Source of the DNA: Aldrovandia affinis
Taxonomy: Eukaryota > Chordata > Actinopteri > Notacanthiformes > Halosauridae
Length of the DNA stretch: 64,000 nt
NCBI GenBank assembly: GCA_029706075.1
Contig: JAINUG010000072.1
Location: forward strand, 2,793,367 to 2,857,366
Direction: 5' to 3'
Shown: piece by piece, positions 22,621-34,261 of the stretch
Position numbering within the stretch: position 1 is the first letter of the stretch
Layout of the letters: each line of letters starts with the position of its first letter
The notes under the pieces: model-generated
What the model saw: only the letters and a program-made list of their open reading frames with translations
What the model was told of the DNA's origin: nothing
The model's database searches: none
Program-made: the position numbers and the translations under genes

Positions 22621-24609
22621 TATACAAGTATTGAGTTTAAGCAATGGCATAGACATAGCTGGCATACCTTGATGCGATGATTCTATCAGGGCCATTGTGT
22701 TGAGGCATACATTGTTCTTACCTGTACAACTTTATAAATACATTGAACTTTCAATGCATTGCTCAATAAAATGGACATTACAATTTCAAACATGAATAGA
22801 CTGAAAGCACCCTGCTGTCCCAGTGAAAGAGCAGGAGGTCCCATTCTTTCCAAAAGAGCAGTTGGGTTTTCATGAGAGAAGTTTATTCATGTATAAAACA
22901 CACACACACACACAAACACACTTCATATTGAAGAAAGAAATGATGATGGATGATAATTCTAATCAAGTTTGAGTGAACATGAGAGGTCTGAGCTTGGGCT
23001 ATTAGTTAGCCGTCATGTTCAAGGCCATCTGAGAGAGAGAATCGTTTTTTGCCAATGCGCTGCCCCTTTCTTGTCTGGGATTGTTTTATTTTCTGACATT
23101 ACTCTGGCATAAAACTTTCTTACAGGCCCTTATCATCCAATCCACCCCAGTTTAAGATAGTGATGTGCTTTGGGTTGTTTTAAAAAAAAGTGCTTTGGAT
23201 TTCTCTATTAGCAGGGCCATCTTTATGTGTCAGTACACCCATCTCAATAAATCAAGCCTGTCAATATCCACTTGGAGAAAGAGATCGGGCCCTGTCTCTG
23301 TCAGGTTGCTCGAGGGAATATATGGCCATCCTTGCCGGCTCTATATACAAACAGTGAATTAGCAAATCATGTTTACCCAATCTACTGTGATGTGGCCTAG
23401 ACCTAAGCTCACTGCAGTCAATCATATCACCAGTGTTTGCTACTCTAAGGAGTTTGTTGATTGCTGCCATTCGTCACCTGTTCAACCTGTGTTGATAAAG
23501 TAGTGGGAGTGATTTAGAGTAGGGATTATCTGCTTTAAATATATTTACCCTAAGATTACACGCTGAAGTATGCACCTAAAGCAATTATAGTCCGTTACGA
23601 ATCTGAACTGTGCTTCACTGTGCACATACACCATGTTTGTGTGCACATACACCACACACACACACACAGACACACATACACTCACTCACCTTTTGCATTC
23701 ACCTTTGAATAATGAATAAAGTAATATGCTTTTGCATTAGGTATTCTTTGGCCTGTTCATAAGAAATCCTCTTTGGTTATTATCTTGGAAATGTCAGTCA
23801 ATAATACATTAATTTAAATTTAATTGTACAGGGGATGGAAAGTAAACAGTTGCAGTCATTGCTCTCCTCATCATCCTCAACTTTGGTTGCAACTTGTTTT
23901 ATTCCATTTTGATCGAAGAGTGACAGTAATATTATTAGGTTTAAAATGATTGTGTACAATTATAAACCAAGAGGTATTAAATGTTTTCTAATGGAAGGCA
24001 AAACAGGATTTTCTTCTTGTCTCATCAGACATGGTGGCTATAATTACAAAATTCCATTATGTTCACTCAATAATTAATTTCTCGATATTCTTCTATATAG
24101 AATTACAGCTAATGTTCCTGCTAAAGTGAACAAATCTGAAAGCTCTAAATCTAGTACAAAATGGTTGTAAATAATATATTACAGCAAAAAAAGAACCAAC
24201 ATTATTGTAAGAGCATTATCGTTTTTATTTTGCCTCATGCCAAAGATAAAAATGATACAAAAAGGCCACAATGTTTTTTTCCAAAAGTGCAATTACCACA
24301 TTGATATTGGCCAACAACTTTTTCAATCTATGCTGGCCAAAAATCTTAGAAGCAGACCTCTTCACCTAGATGGATTTTATTCAAACTTGTGAAAGCAATA
24401 TCCTCACAGAGTTATTGGTATCCGGATCCAGTGCAGTTACCACCAAGCTATTGTCCTTAAATACATTTCCACCTAATACAACCTTGCTCAAATACCATCA
24501 GAAAAGCCTCTGTAGGCTCCACTAGCTTTAACATATTTAGCCAAACACAGGGCTTTTGTTTTTGTTTTTTTAACCTGGTCAATGTTTTGATAGCTAAAAC
24601 TAAAATCTC
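22621..24609. other. Unassigned AT-rich sequence
   Basis: It holds a (CA)n at 22897-22921 and a shorter CA-rich stretch at 23649-23675. Non-repetitive sequence at 23160-23520 has no coding signal. Confidence 0.45.
22897..22921. repeat. (CA)n microsatellite
   Basis: CA repeats with one interruption. Confidence 0.9.
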
Positions 24610-26938
24610 AGGCCATGTCCACATGGATACATGGATACATTATTTTTTTGTGTCAAAATATTTTCCGTCACAACGTTTTCAAAAAGTTGGCCATCCACAC
24701 TGAGATGCCAAAAACTCTTACATTTCTTTAATGGGCATGCGCAGGAAACCTGAGGCAGCAACAGAGCAGGTTTACGCCATTTTTGCTAAACGTGTTCCCC
24801 CATTTTCAAAGCACTTTGTTTGCAAGCCCGAAAAAACTGTGTTCTAGTAATTTAGTTAACATTTTTAAGTAATTTAAGATTCTCAAAATGTCCAAATCAC
24901 GGGACAAACAAAGAAAATCTGACTACAAAAGCAAACTCAATACTTTTTTGGACAGATGAGACAATGAAGGTTATAATTGAAACCTTCATAAGCAGTGGTA
25001 ACAGTTCTCAATTCAATGTTGAACTGTACACTTTACTATTGCATCTTTTGCATGCTGTCTGGACTAACAGTCTATATTACATGAGTATTACATTACTACT
25101 GAAAAAGCTGTCCATAGATACATACTGTGTTATCTTTGTGTTTACCCAGTATTGAAAAGATATTGACAAAGTATAAATGCAAAATGTATTCTTATGCTTG
25201 TTTCTCATACCAGTATTTATTTGTGGACTGAAGGTCAAGAACAAACAAAATTGTCATTCATGTTTGTGTCATTCTATGAATGTACAATTTGAACAAACAA
25301 AATTGTGAAAAACATTCATTGAATCGTGAAAAAATCAAATGCATAAACACACCTTTTACAGATGTTAACATTTCACCAGTGTCATTCTCTATGCTGAATT
25401 TATTTTATTTCGTTATCCCTGTTAAACAAATGTAACAAATTGCAATAGGCACAGAAAATTTTTCAAACAGCCTAAAATGTTATAAAATATATCGTATGTC
25501 TGTGTTTTAAATCTGCCAGCAACAGTATATTCCCAAATACTCGGAAAATATATGAATGACTACATATTCCGCAAAAACAAATTGAATGTACTTTTCAAAC
25601 AGGTCTTATCTCTTTTGCTATTGATTTTATTTCATTTTTTTACATCTTGTCTGTGTTTACTGTATCTTGTGATATTAATTTTATTTCGAAATACTTGAAA
25701 ATATAGCCTTTGTCATTATTCAGGTTTTTAGCATTTAGAAAAATAAATGTGAAGTTCTGATAAAAACAGGTTTTTACTATTTAGATCTCAGATTTAAACT
25801 ATTTTCAACTATAAAAGACCTTGGTGAACAAACGCACATAAAACAATAATAGTTTATTGAAAATAATTTTTAACTTGTGTGTTTGTAGATCTAACAAGCT
25901 GCATATGATACTGAAAACTATTGATGGCATACAAATGTAGCTGTGATTGTCCTTCAAATAAAAATTCAAACACTTTGGAGTAAGTGTGTGTTAAATTGAT
26001 GAAATTGAGATAAATATCAGACCATGCCAAAATCTAAAAACATTAAAAGCTTAGCACGGACCTCAGGGGGTTAAACAACAGTTTGCACAAAGTGTCCCAG
26101 GAAAAATATATTGAAAAACATGAATGTTCGAAGGTCTTATCTTTTTTTTCAACGTTCTGTATTTGTGGACTTGACTTTGTCATTATTCAAGTTGAAAAAG
26201 AACACTTCCTCTTTAACATAACTATAAATATAATGATTGAAAATAAACAACAACATAAAGAAATATGTCATTGTCTTGTCATTTTTAAAACAATCAACTT
26301 CATCATCACATTCATATTTAGTGTAACACTTTGTAGTTGTCCAGGCTAGGAAATAGAAATTGAAAGCTTCCTTTGTTCTGCCACGAAGTTCTGAAATGTG
26401 TTAGTACATTTCTCACTCCCGTTTATAACGCCATTGTCACTGCGGAGATCCGTTGCACAGCAGCTGTGAATATAAAGCGCTTTGTCTCTTATGTAGGAAT
26501 GCTGCTTGTACATTAACTATAAAGCAAAACTATTTTTGTTAACTGTTTTGGGTACAGCCTATAAAGCAATCAAGTAGAGATCCACTTAGAAGCAAACAAT
26601 TTTTGCACAACTTTGCCCGCCATGTTAAATGTTTTGGCAAAAGTAGTGTTTTCAGCCTGGATCATGCAGGATATTCAGACAATCATATGTCAGCATTTTC
26701 GTTTTGAAAACCCTTTGTCTTCCCTTTTGTACGTAAGTTATCCACTTAGTGAAATACAGAAAAGGTGTCTTCAAAATACACAAAATTTGCGGTCAATTTT
26801 TGGTGCTGTATTTCTTTCTGTCGCCATTCTTTCCCTTCTCTCCTTCGGTAACACGCTGTCTTAGTGTGGATGGAAGGCCAAAACGGAGAAAAAAAAGATG
26901 CGTTTTCAAATGTATTCGTATTAGTGTGGACATGGCCT
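24610..26938. mobile_element. 2.3-kb DNA element with about 100-bp inverted termini, no recognised transposase
   Basis: The left end AGGCCATGTCCACA is mirrored by TGTGGACATGGCCT at 26925-26938. Similarity continues inward for about 100 bp: tacatggatacatt against a mirrored gaatacattt, and ttggccatccacactgaga against the mirrored ttccatccacactaaga. The interior is very AT-rich. The longest frames (26083-26349, 26613-26864, 26749-27081) match no transposase that I know. No target duplication is evident. The ends resemble a family of fish elements with ggccatgtccacac termini, here with an unusually long interior. Confidence 0.65.
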
Positions 26939-27854
26939 TAGATTTGACCTGCTGTGCTGGGTCAGGATTCCCCCCTAAGTATTGTTGCTCTGTCTGTGAG
27001 CCACGGGTGTCAGAATCCCACATCGGCTTCCTCCAGGACAATGTGAAACTACTAAATAATGCACAACCTTGGCTTCAATAAAAAAATTAAAAAGTTATTT
27101 TAAGAGAAAATGCTACTCATTCAAGGAATAAGAAACAACCCTTCCCAGATGAATCCTGTTTAATATTTCTATTACAACAAACTACATTTAGTTACTTTGG
27201 TGATTTTGACTGAATCCATTTATAGAGTATATGCATCCATTTAATAAAGCTCTACCATAGCAACCCGATATAACAAAAGGTGTCAATAATGCAGGTTGAG
27301 ACGTACATAGGAATGGAAGGCTAACATGGGATTTGGTGCAACAGCTATATGAAAGTTTATGTATTAAAGATAGGTCTGGAAAGACACTCACGTTAACAAA
27401 GCACACTGGCAACCCATGAAGACTCTCCTATCAAATAATTGAACAAAGTCAACTTGTACAAACACTGTAACTGCCTGATTCAAACCTTGGATCGTGCATA
27501 CTACAATTACATGAACAATAGTACAAAACAGCATATGTACATATGTAGTGTTGGTATGAAAATTACAGTACCATGTTTCTACAATTAAGCTGCAAACCCT
27601 GTACTCCTGAGCTAAGGACTGTGCAATAGATTTAATATAATAAAACCCTGAACCCTGAAAAGTCTGAACTCAAGTAAATACTCAAAGTAGAGTTCCTATA
27701 AAATGAATGTTGAATGTTGGCTCTTTATCTCGTATTCCGTGTGCTTTAACAGGTCACGCATGTTTGTTCTTCCATGCATTGAGAGAATGACGGGACTCTT
27801 TTAATGGGCACAGGGTGACCTTCGCATTTTACATTAGTTTAACAGTTGTGGAGA
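26939..27854. other. Unassigned sequence
   Basis: A caataaa word at about 27076-27082 is followed by A-rich sequence, but no coding exon precedes it. Nothing else is recognised. Confidence 0.4.
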
Positions 27855-28075
27855 GAGAAAAAAGAGCATACGAGATATGTACGAGACAGAGGAGAGAGAG
27901 TGAGAGAGGGAGAGAGAGAGGAGAAAGATTGAATGAGAGAGGAGAGAGAAAGAGGAAGAGATGAGAGAGAGAGAGAGAGAGAGAGAAAAATGCGATAGAT
28001 TAATGAGAGAGATTGACGAGAGACGAGAGAGATGAGAGGGAGAGAGAGATGGGAGAGATTGATGAGAGAGAGTCT
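27855..28075. repeat. Long (GA)n purine tract
   Basis: About 220 bp almost wholly of A and G on the plus strand, mainly GA/GAGA with gattgatgagag interruptions. It sits directly before the LINE A ORF1. Confidence 0.95.
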
Positions 28076-28080
28076 CTCAC

Positions 28081-29241
28081 TGCACGAAGTGGAATTGGTG
28101 GAGCTAAAGGAGCTGGTGCTCTGTCCCATCAAGCACCCAGCGGGCCCTCACAACACCTGAAAGATCAGCTGGAGCTAAAAGGAGAGGCGCACGAGCTGTA
28201 CCAGGACAGAGAGGTGCTGAGAAAGGAGCTGGGAGCAGCGGGAGAGGAGCTGCACCTCAGGGACCAGAGCGTGCAGAGCCTGAGGGAGCAGACGCAGAGC
28301 CTTAAAACCTCCTGCAAACACCAAGCCCAGGCTGCTGAGTCACAGCCCTCCACCACCACTCTGACTGAGACCATGCAGGTACTCACAGCCACCCACAGCT
28401 GATTACAGAGACATTACACCAGACCCACACACAGAGCTACCAACAAACACGAGGGAGGCACACCAAAATCACTGAAAGCAGCATGCACATTACCAGCAGG
28501 CCTCCAACACAATTCAAAATAAACAACTATAAAAATGCAGAAATGATAATCCTTAGAGACTCAAACGGGACATTTTTGAATGAGGATCAGCTCTAATCAG
28601 AAATTTTCAAAACTTTGGTGCCCAAAAACTGAGAGTGCCCTCAGACTGCTCACCAAGAAAAAATCTAGTTGAGCCCAGCCACATCCTAGTACACACAGGT
28701 ACAAACAACCTGAGGGCACAGCAGGAGACAGTAGCAGAATCTGTGAAGAGATCAGGCAGAGCGAGCCACTCAGACTTTACCCTCCTCAAAAATCACTATC
28801 TCTACCATCCTACCCATGAGAGATTTCCATCCTCAAATAACTCAGAGGACCAATTCTGACATTTCCCGTGGATGTGCTCCTATGCCTAACGTCCACCACG
28901 CACACCACCACCAGCCCAGGAAGCCCTGCGTTGATCAGCAGACGACCCCCCAGCCTTCACCCACCACCGAGGGACCACACAGCAGCCACAGCACCACTGC
29001 CAGCACAGCCACCCACTGCCAGCACAGCCACCCAAGACCCAGAGCGCCACCAGCAGGGCATGTGAATCCCCCACCCAGACACCACAGGCCTGGCCCAGCT
29101 CCACAGCAACAGAGAACAGCCCAGTGCCAGAAACAGTACAGATATGCTGCAGTGCTGAAAGGACCAGCCAACAGCAACAACAGGGACATGGGGGAGATCA
29201 AGCACCTGCTCAGCCTCATATTCACCAGATTAATACGCTGA
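28081..29241 (+). pseudogene. LINE A ORF1: coiled coil plus SGNH-esterase-like remnant
   Basis: ORF1 proteins of LINEs bind their own RNA. The first part reads with frameshifts: EVELVELKELVL, then an alternating-charge heptad-like stretch (28170-28320) typical of a coiled coil. At 28545-28580 the frame gives ILRDSNG, like the GDS block of SGNH hydrolases with the Gly replaced. HILVHTGTNNL near 28675-28710 resembles the GxND block. A Pro/Gln/His-rich linker follows (28816-29130), then a conserved-looking end, GEIKHLLSLIFTRLIR, and a stop at 29241. At least two frameshifts make it a pseudogene. Confidence 0.65.
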
Positions 29242-29697
29242 GCACAGTAAGTGCATACAGACAATTATAAACTTACCACCATTAATCACAACTTTTATCT
29301 ATTTCCTGTCAAACAAGAAAAAAAAATCTGTTGAAGTTTTAATGTTACTGTTTAATGTTAATGTACCTGCTACTTGTCAAAACATGTTTATGTCATTTTA
29401 AAACAATGGTTAATTTTGTCAGCAAATTTGTCATGGGTGTTTTGTCTATTGCAATGTGGAACATCCAGGGCATTTCTTCATCTGTATTTCATCTTTACTA
29501 AAGTCCCTGGAAAAAAATATACAGAACACCAAAAATATTGACATCATTATCCTCCAGGAGACTTGTTGTAAATCATGTTCCACCTCTCACTGTCCCCCAG
29601 ACTAGAACAAAATCATAATATCATCCATCAAACGCCCCCAAATTAAATGTGAGTTTACAAAATTCATGACAACAAATAAAATACAGAAGTCACATAT

Positions 29698-30055
29698 CTC
29701 ATCTCATCTCATCTTCAGCCGCTTATTCCTAGTTAGGGTCGCGGGGGGGCTGGAGCCTATCCCAGCATGCATTGGGGCGAGAGGCAGGAATACACCCTGG
29801 ACAGGTCGCCAATCCATCGCAGGGCACTACATACACCATTCACTCACACACTCATACCTACGGGCAATTTAGACTCTCCAATTAGGCTAACGTGCATGTC
29901 TTTGGACTGTGGGAAGAAACCGAGTACCCGGAGGAAACCCACGCGGACACGGGAGAACATGCAAACTCGCACAGAAAGGCCCCCGGCCTGGATTAGAACC
30001 CGAGACCTTCTTGCTGTGAGGCGACAGTGCTATCCACTGCACCACCGTGCCGCCT
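29698..30055 (-). mobile_element. SINE with 13-bp target duplication, inside LINE A
   Basis: On the minus strand it starts aggcggcacggtggtgcagt, followed by an A-box-like region and a B-box-like ggttctaatcc. It continues through a body common in fish (tttcctccgggtactcggtt) and ends in a gatgagatgagatgag tail. Exact 13-mers agaagtcacatat flank it at 29685-29697 and 30056-30068. It lies within the LINE A endonuclease coding region. Open frames at 29666-30057 are shadows. A shorter copy on the other strand is at 62601-62822. Confidence 0.88.
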
Positions 30056-30614
30056 AGAAGTCACATATATGGTTCAAAATAAAAAAAGAGAAAATAAATA
30101 CAACAAAATACATATTCATTTGTGCACTCTACATCCCCCCCTCCCAGTGAACAGTGAATCCCATACAATGAGGACGATATGTTTCCTAATCTCCATGATG
30201 AGGTCTGCAGGTTCCAAGGCCTAGGGGAACGTGGTGATCTGTGGAGATTTGAATGCCCGAACAGGCTCCCATTCTGATTTAAACACAGAAACATATATTC
30301 AAAATGTTACCAACTTTCCTAGAAACAGTTCTGACCCACAGGTGAATAAGAAGAGGAAAGACCTCCTGTAGCTCTGTCAAAGTCTAGATCTGTACATTGT
30401 CAAAGATAGGTTGCGAGGGGAGACTCTCTGGGAAGAAACACCTATTGCTCTCCTCTTGGCAGCAGTACAGTTGATTACATGGTCATATCTGTAGACCCCT
30501 TCTCTTTCACAGCGTTCACTGTCAAAGCACTAACCCCTCTGTCAGATAACAGCCAAATTACTGTGTTTCTTAAAATGACAGAAAATAACACAAAGCTCAG
30601 CAAGCTGTTAAATG

Positions 30615-31584
30615 TAGCTATCAGGTTGGTAACGGACAACGACGAAGCACTCTATAGGAGCGAGGTTCAGTACCTAGTTGAGTGGTGTGGAAGGAACAAT
30701 CTAGATCTAAATGTGAGCAAAATCAAGGAAATCATTTTGGATTTTAGGAAACACAGGCCTGACCATGACCCCATTCATATTCATAGTACTGATGTCGACA
30801 GAGCAGAGTAAGCTGTTTTCAATTCCTAGGGGTAACTGTTTCTGATGATTGAATCTGGGCAGTGAATACAAAGTCTCTGGGGGAGGCCAACGAGCGCATG
30901 TACTTCCTTAGACAGTTGAGTAAGTTCGGAAGGAACAACAGGGTCCTCACTGTATGGTTAGGCAGCACAATGGTAAAGGAGCGCAAGTCACTGAACAGAG
31001 TGGTGCGCGTTACGCAAAAAGTGATTGGTACCGATCTCCCCTCCATTGAGGATATTTACAACAGCCGGACATGGAACAGCACTTTGCGTATTGTGAAAGA
31101 TCCTACTAACCCAGCATCAGAGCTGTTTGTCTCTTTGCGTTTGGGAAAACAGTACCGATGCATTAAACACGAACAAAACGTTTTAAGGATAGTTTTTCCC
31201 CATGCACAGTGTGCAGCCTAAATGACCACCTTAAAGCAAAGAGATAAGCATGACAAATGCTTATGTACCTAAGATCTTTTATTTTATTTTCACTTGCCCT
31301 TTGAGCTAGCACACCGTTTGATAATATGATTTCACTCAACTATTTTTATTCATGTTGCTACTCTTTGATCCTTTTATTCTCTTTTAAACTCTTTTATACT
31401 TTTTTATTCTTTCATTCTTTAAAAAAAAAGTTTTTTACTACATACTGCTACATATTTCTTACTGTTTGTTGTCTCTCTTTTTTAATCCTAACCAACCTTT
31501 GTCAAAGACAAATTACAATGTATGTACAGTATGTACGTAAGTATGTACTACATATGGCAAATAAACGTGAAACTTGAACTTGAA
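30615..31584 (+). mobile_element. Rex1/CR1-like LINE, 5' truncated, inside LINE A
   Basis: The reverse-transcriptase C-terminal part is readable: SEVQYLVEWCGRNNLDLNVS, then FLGVTVSDD, ERMYFLRQLSKFGRNN, and VVRVTQKVIGTDLPSIEDIY. It closes with a run resembling the IVKDPTNPASELF block of fish Rex1-type LINEs. A section between the FGRNN and KERKSLNRVV blocks is shortened, suggesting an internal deletion. The tail cttgaacttgaa follows gcaaataaacgtg. Beyond it the LINE A frame resumes (KSYRWAQNSTKEFQKA). Stops break the frame, so it is dead. Confidence 0.78.
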
Positions 31585-34231
31585 ATCTTACTAAATCATA
31601 CAGATGGGCCCAAAACAGCACAAAAGAATTCCAGAAAGCAAGAAATTGTCAAGAAATTCTAACCCAATTAGACACCTTTCTGGATAGTACATGCATGTAC
31701 AGTAAATGAGTCAATCTTGCAGTGCAACATATTTATTACACATTTGGAAAAACTGCTTAAATATCCCAACTGAATCAATCAAAAAAAAAAAAAAAAAACC
31801 CCAAAAGAGCATAACTATTAGGAAAATCTTATCAATCTTATAAAACTTATCAAATCAAAAACATAGAGATCCAAACTTAGTGAAACTCTAAAGTAATACA
31901 AACGTACACTTAGAATCAAAAAGGCACAATATAACTGCAAGCAACTGACACTAATCAAAGAGCCCATAAGCACAAACCGTTTCTGGGAAAACTAGGAAAA
32001 CCTGAATGAATCAAAACCAGAAGAATTGGTTATAGAAAATGGAGACATATGGATTAACCATTTTAAATCACTGTATAAAACAATACCATTGGGCACAAAT
32101 TCAGACCAAAATCATATCCATAAAAAATGTAATAAATTATAACTGGCTATAAAAGATAGCCCAAATCCACTGGACTCTCTCATTATGGAGCAAGAGCTGA
32201 AGGAGAGACTTCAGACCCTAAAACCAAAAAAATGAAGTGGGCCTGATGGCATCCTAAATGAGACGCTCAAACATAGCAGCAATAAAATCAAAAAGAGTGG
32301 CCATCCTCAGATTATTCAATTAGGTTCTGATTGTAGGTTACTTCCCTGACACTTGGAATCATGGACTCTTAATCCCAATATTTAAAAGTGAAGAAGACCC
32401 AACAATTACCGAGACATTTGTGTGAATAGTAACCTGTGGAAGGTTCTCTGCAGCATTATCAACTCAAGACTAATTCACTTCCTTACCGAGCAGTGTCTTG
32501 AGTAAAAGCCAAATTGTATTTCTACAAATGTTACAAATTGCACAAAAGTGCTGCACATCTGACCAAATATTTGTTATTTGCCTATTTTATAGATTTTCAA
32601 AAAGCATCTGATTCAATTTGGCATGAAGGTCTATTCTACAAAGTCATTGAAAATGGTGTAGGGGGTAAACGTATAAAACATAATTAAATCAATGTACATA
32701 AACAATAAATGCGGCATCAAAATTGACAATAAAAGCATGCATTTCTTCACTCATAGATATGGGGTATAGCAAGGATGCAACTTAACCCCAAATCTTTTTA
32801 ACATACTTTATACATCAATGAATTGGCCACCAAGTTGGAACAATCTGCACCACCTGGTTTTACTCTTCATGATGTGGAAATTAAGTTCCTGCTCTATGCA
32901 GATGACCTGGTTCTGCTCTCACCCACCATCCAAGGGCTACAACAGAAATTGGACCTGCTAGAACAGTATTGCCAGACCTGGGTCCTGGCAGTAAACCTGA
33001 AAAAGAACAGAACAATGATCTTGCAAAAAAGATCTAGATCTCAGGGAACTACATCAACGTTTACACTAGGGACAAATCCCATAGAAAAATGCACACAATG
33101 CAATTATTTAGGCTGGAAAATAAGTTAAACAGGAAATTTCAACCTTGCAATTAATGAACTGAAAGAGAAACTACGCAGGGCTTTTTATGCCATAAAATGA
33201 CAACTTTACCTTTAAATTCCAATTAGAATTTGGCTTAAACTATTTGAATCCATAATTTAATCAATTGCCCTATATGGCAGTGAAGTGTGGAGTTATGTCA
33301 AATCAGTTTACATGTACAAAGAAAAAATGACAAACAATGCACACAGGGCAGAATTAGGCCAATACCCATTATGAATTCAAACTCAAAAGTGGGCAATAAA
33401 ATTGCCCAATTAAAAAAAAACAATTAAAAAAATAGCGACCCTCATTCATACCATTACAAAGCCCTGCAATGTCAAGAGTCCCCTCAGTCAGTCAGTCGGC
33501 TGGTACTGATGCTTAGTTCAATAATCAACACTAACCAACAGCCTCAGGACCAGCACATCGATATGAAATCAATTAGAGTCAAACAAATTATAACCTACCG
33601 AAAACAAAATTACATCACATATCGGGGCACAAAAAACACAAAATGCAATGCTATCTGGCCCTAAAAAGACAGTTCACCATGGCAGACTACCTGACTATGG
33701 CGACCGACAAGAAACTGAGAACCACCTTAACAAAGTTCAGACTCAGTGAGCACAGTCTAGCCATTGAGAAAGGTTGCCATCATGGCTACCTATTGAAGAA
33801 AGGCTGTGCCAGCACTGCCCTCTGAGGGAGGTGGAGACAGAGCTGCACTTAACAACCAGATGTGTTAAATATAAAGAAATTAGAAAAATATTCTTCCCTA
33901 AATTCTGTCAGATTTGCCCCCAGCCATGAATAATTAAAAATACTACTGGGGGAAAGAACGTGCTCTATACTCGCAGCACAAGTTATTGCTACCTGCCATG
34001 GTCTGAGTGACGAAGCACACACCCACATACACTTGCATTCACACATGCACACACACACATTTCTAATTAACTTGCCATGACGTATTTAGTCTCCTCTTAT
34101 TACTGTTAAAATGTATATTGTTTGCATGTTGATGCCTGTTCCTTTTCTTTTTATCCCCACCATTGCTTTGGCAATGCAATTGTACTTTTTGTCTTGCCAG
34201 TAAAGCATACTGAACTGAACTGAATAGAATT

Positions 34232-34261
34232 TTGAGAGAGAGGGAGAGAGAGAGAGAGAGA
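34232..34261. repeat. (GA)n microsatellite
   Basis: A GA run directly behind the LINE A 3' tail, possibly grown from it. Confidence 0.9.

Larger units (their letters stand above)
29431..34020 (+). pseudogene. LINE A ORF2: APE endonuclease and reverse transcriptase, broken
   Basis: ORF2 would nick target DNA and copy the element RNA. Endonuclease: the start GVLSIAMWNIQGISSS and then IDIIILQETCC (29530-29570) match APE-type motifs with the catalytic Glu present. VICGDFNARTG near 30233-30265 is the conserved D-x-N block. Reverse transcriptase: FIDFQKASDSIWHEGL near 32594-32640 (motif A) and LLYADDLVLLSP near 32892-32925 (motif C). A Cys/His-rich C-terminal stretch follows around 33800-33880. 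Stops and frameshifts occur in every section, and two insertions (29698-30055 and about 30615-31584) split it. Confidence 0.78.
28076..34231 (+). mobile_element. LINE A: near full-length, dead APE-type non-LTR retrotransposon
   Basis: Order on the plus strand: ORF1 with coiled-coil and esterase-like motifs (28081-29241); ORF2 endonuclease (29431-30600); reverse transcriptase (31585-33128); C-terminal region and 3' UTR to about 34231, ending in a tgaactgaactgaat-type tail before a (GA)n run. Two later insertions interrupt it: a SINE at 29698-30055 and a Rex1/CR1-like LINE piece at about 30615-31584. Copy 2 is at 10925-12345. Stops and frameshifts are frequent throughout. The clade is not certain; esterase-bearing ORF1 is known from CR1/L2-related LINEs, while the ORF2 could belong to the wider jockey/I/L2 group. 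Confidence 0.82.

Noticed and set aside
27076-27095. Polyadenylation site of a host transcript
   Set aside because: A lone caataaa in A-rich DNA without any upstream exon.
27855-28075. CRISPR-like or satellite array
   Set aside because: The units are irregular GA runs without spacers. It is simple-sequence DNA. No CRISPR array exists in this window.
29666-30057. Frames ending in a TRDLLAVRRQCYPLHHRAA-like run
   Set aside because: This is the standard shadow frame of the SINE at 29698-30055, and the copy at 62601-62822 gives the same on the other strand.
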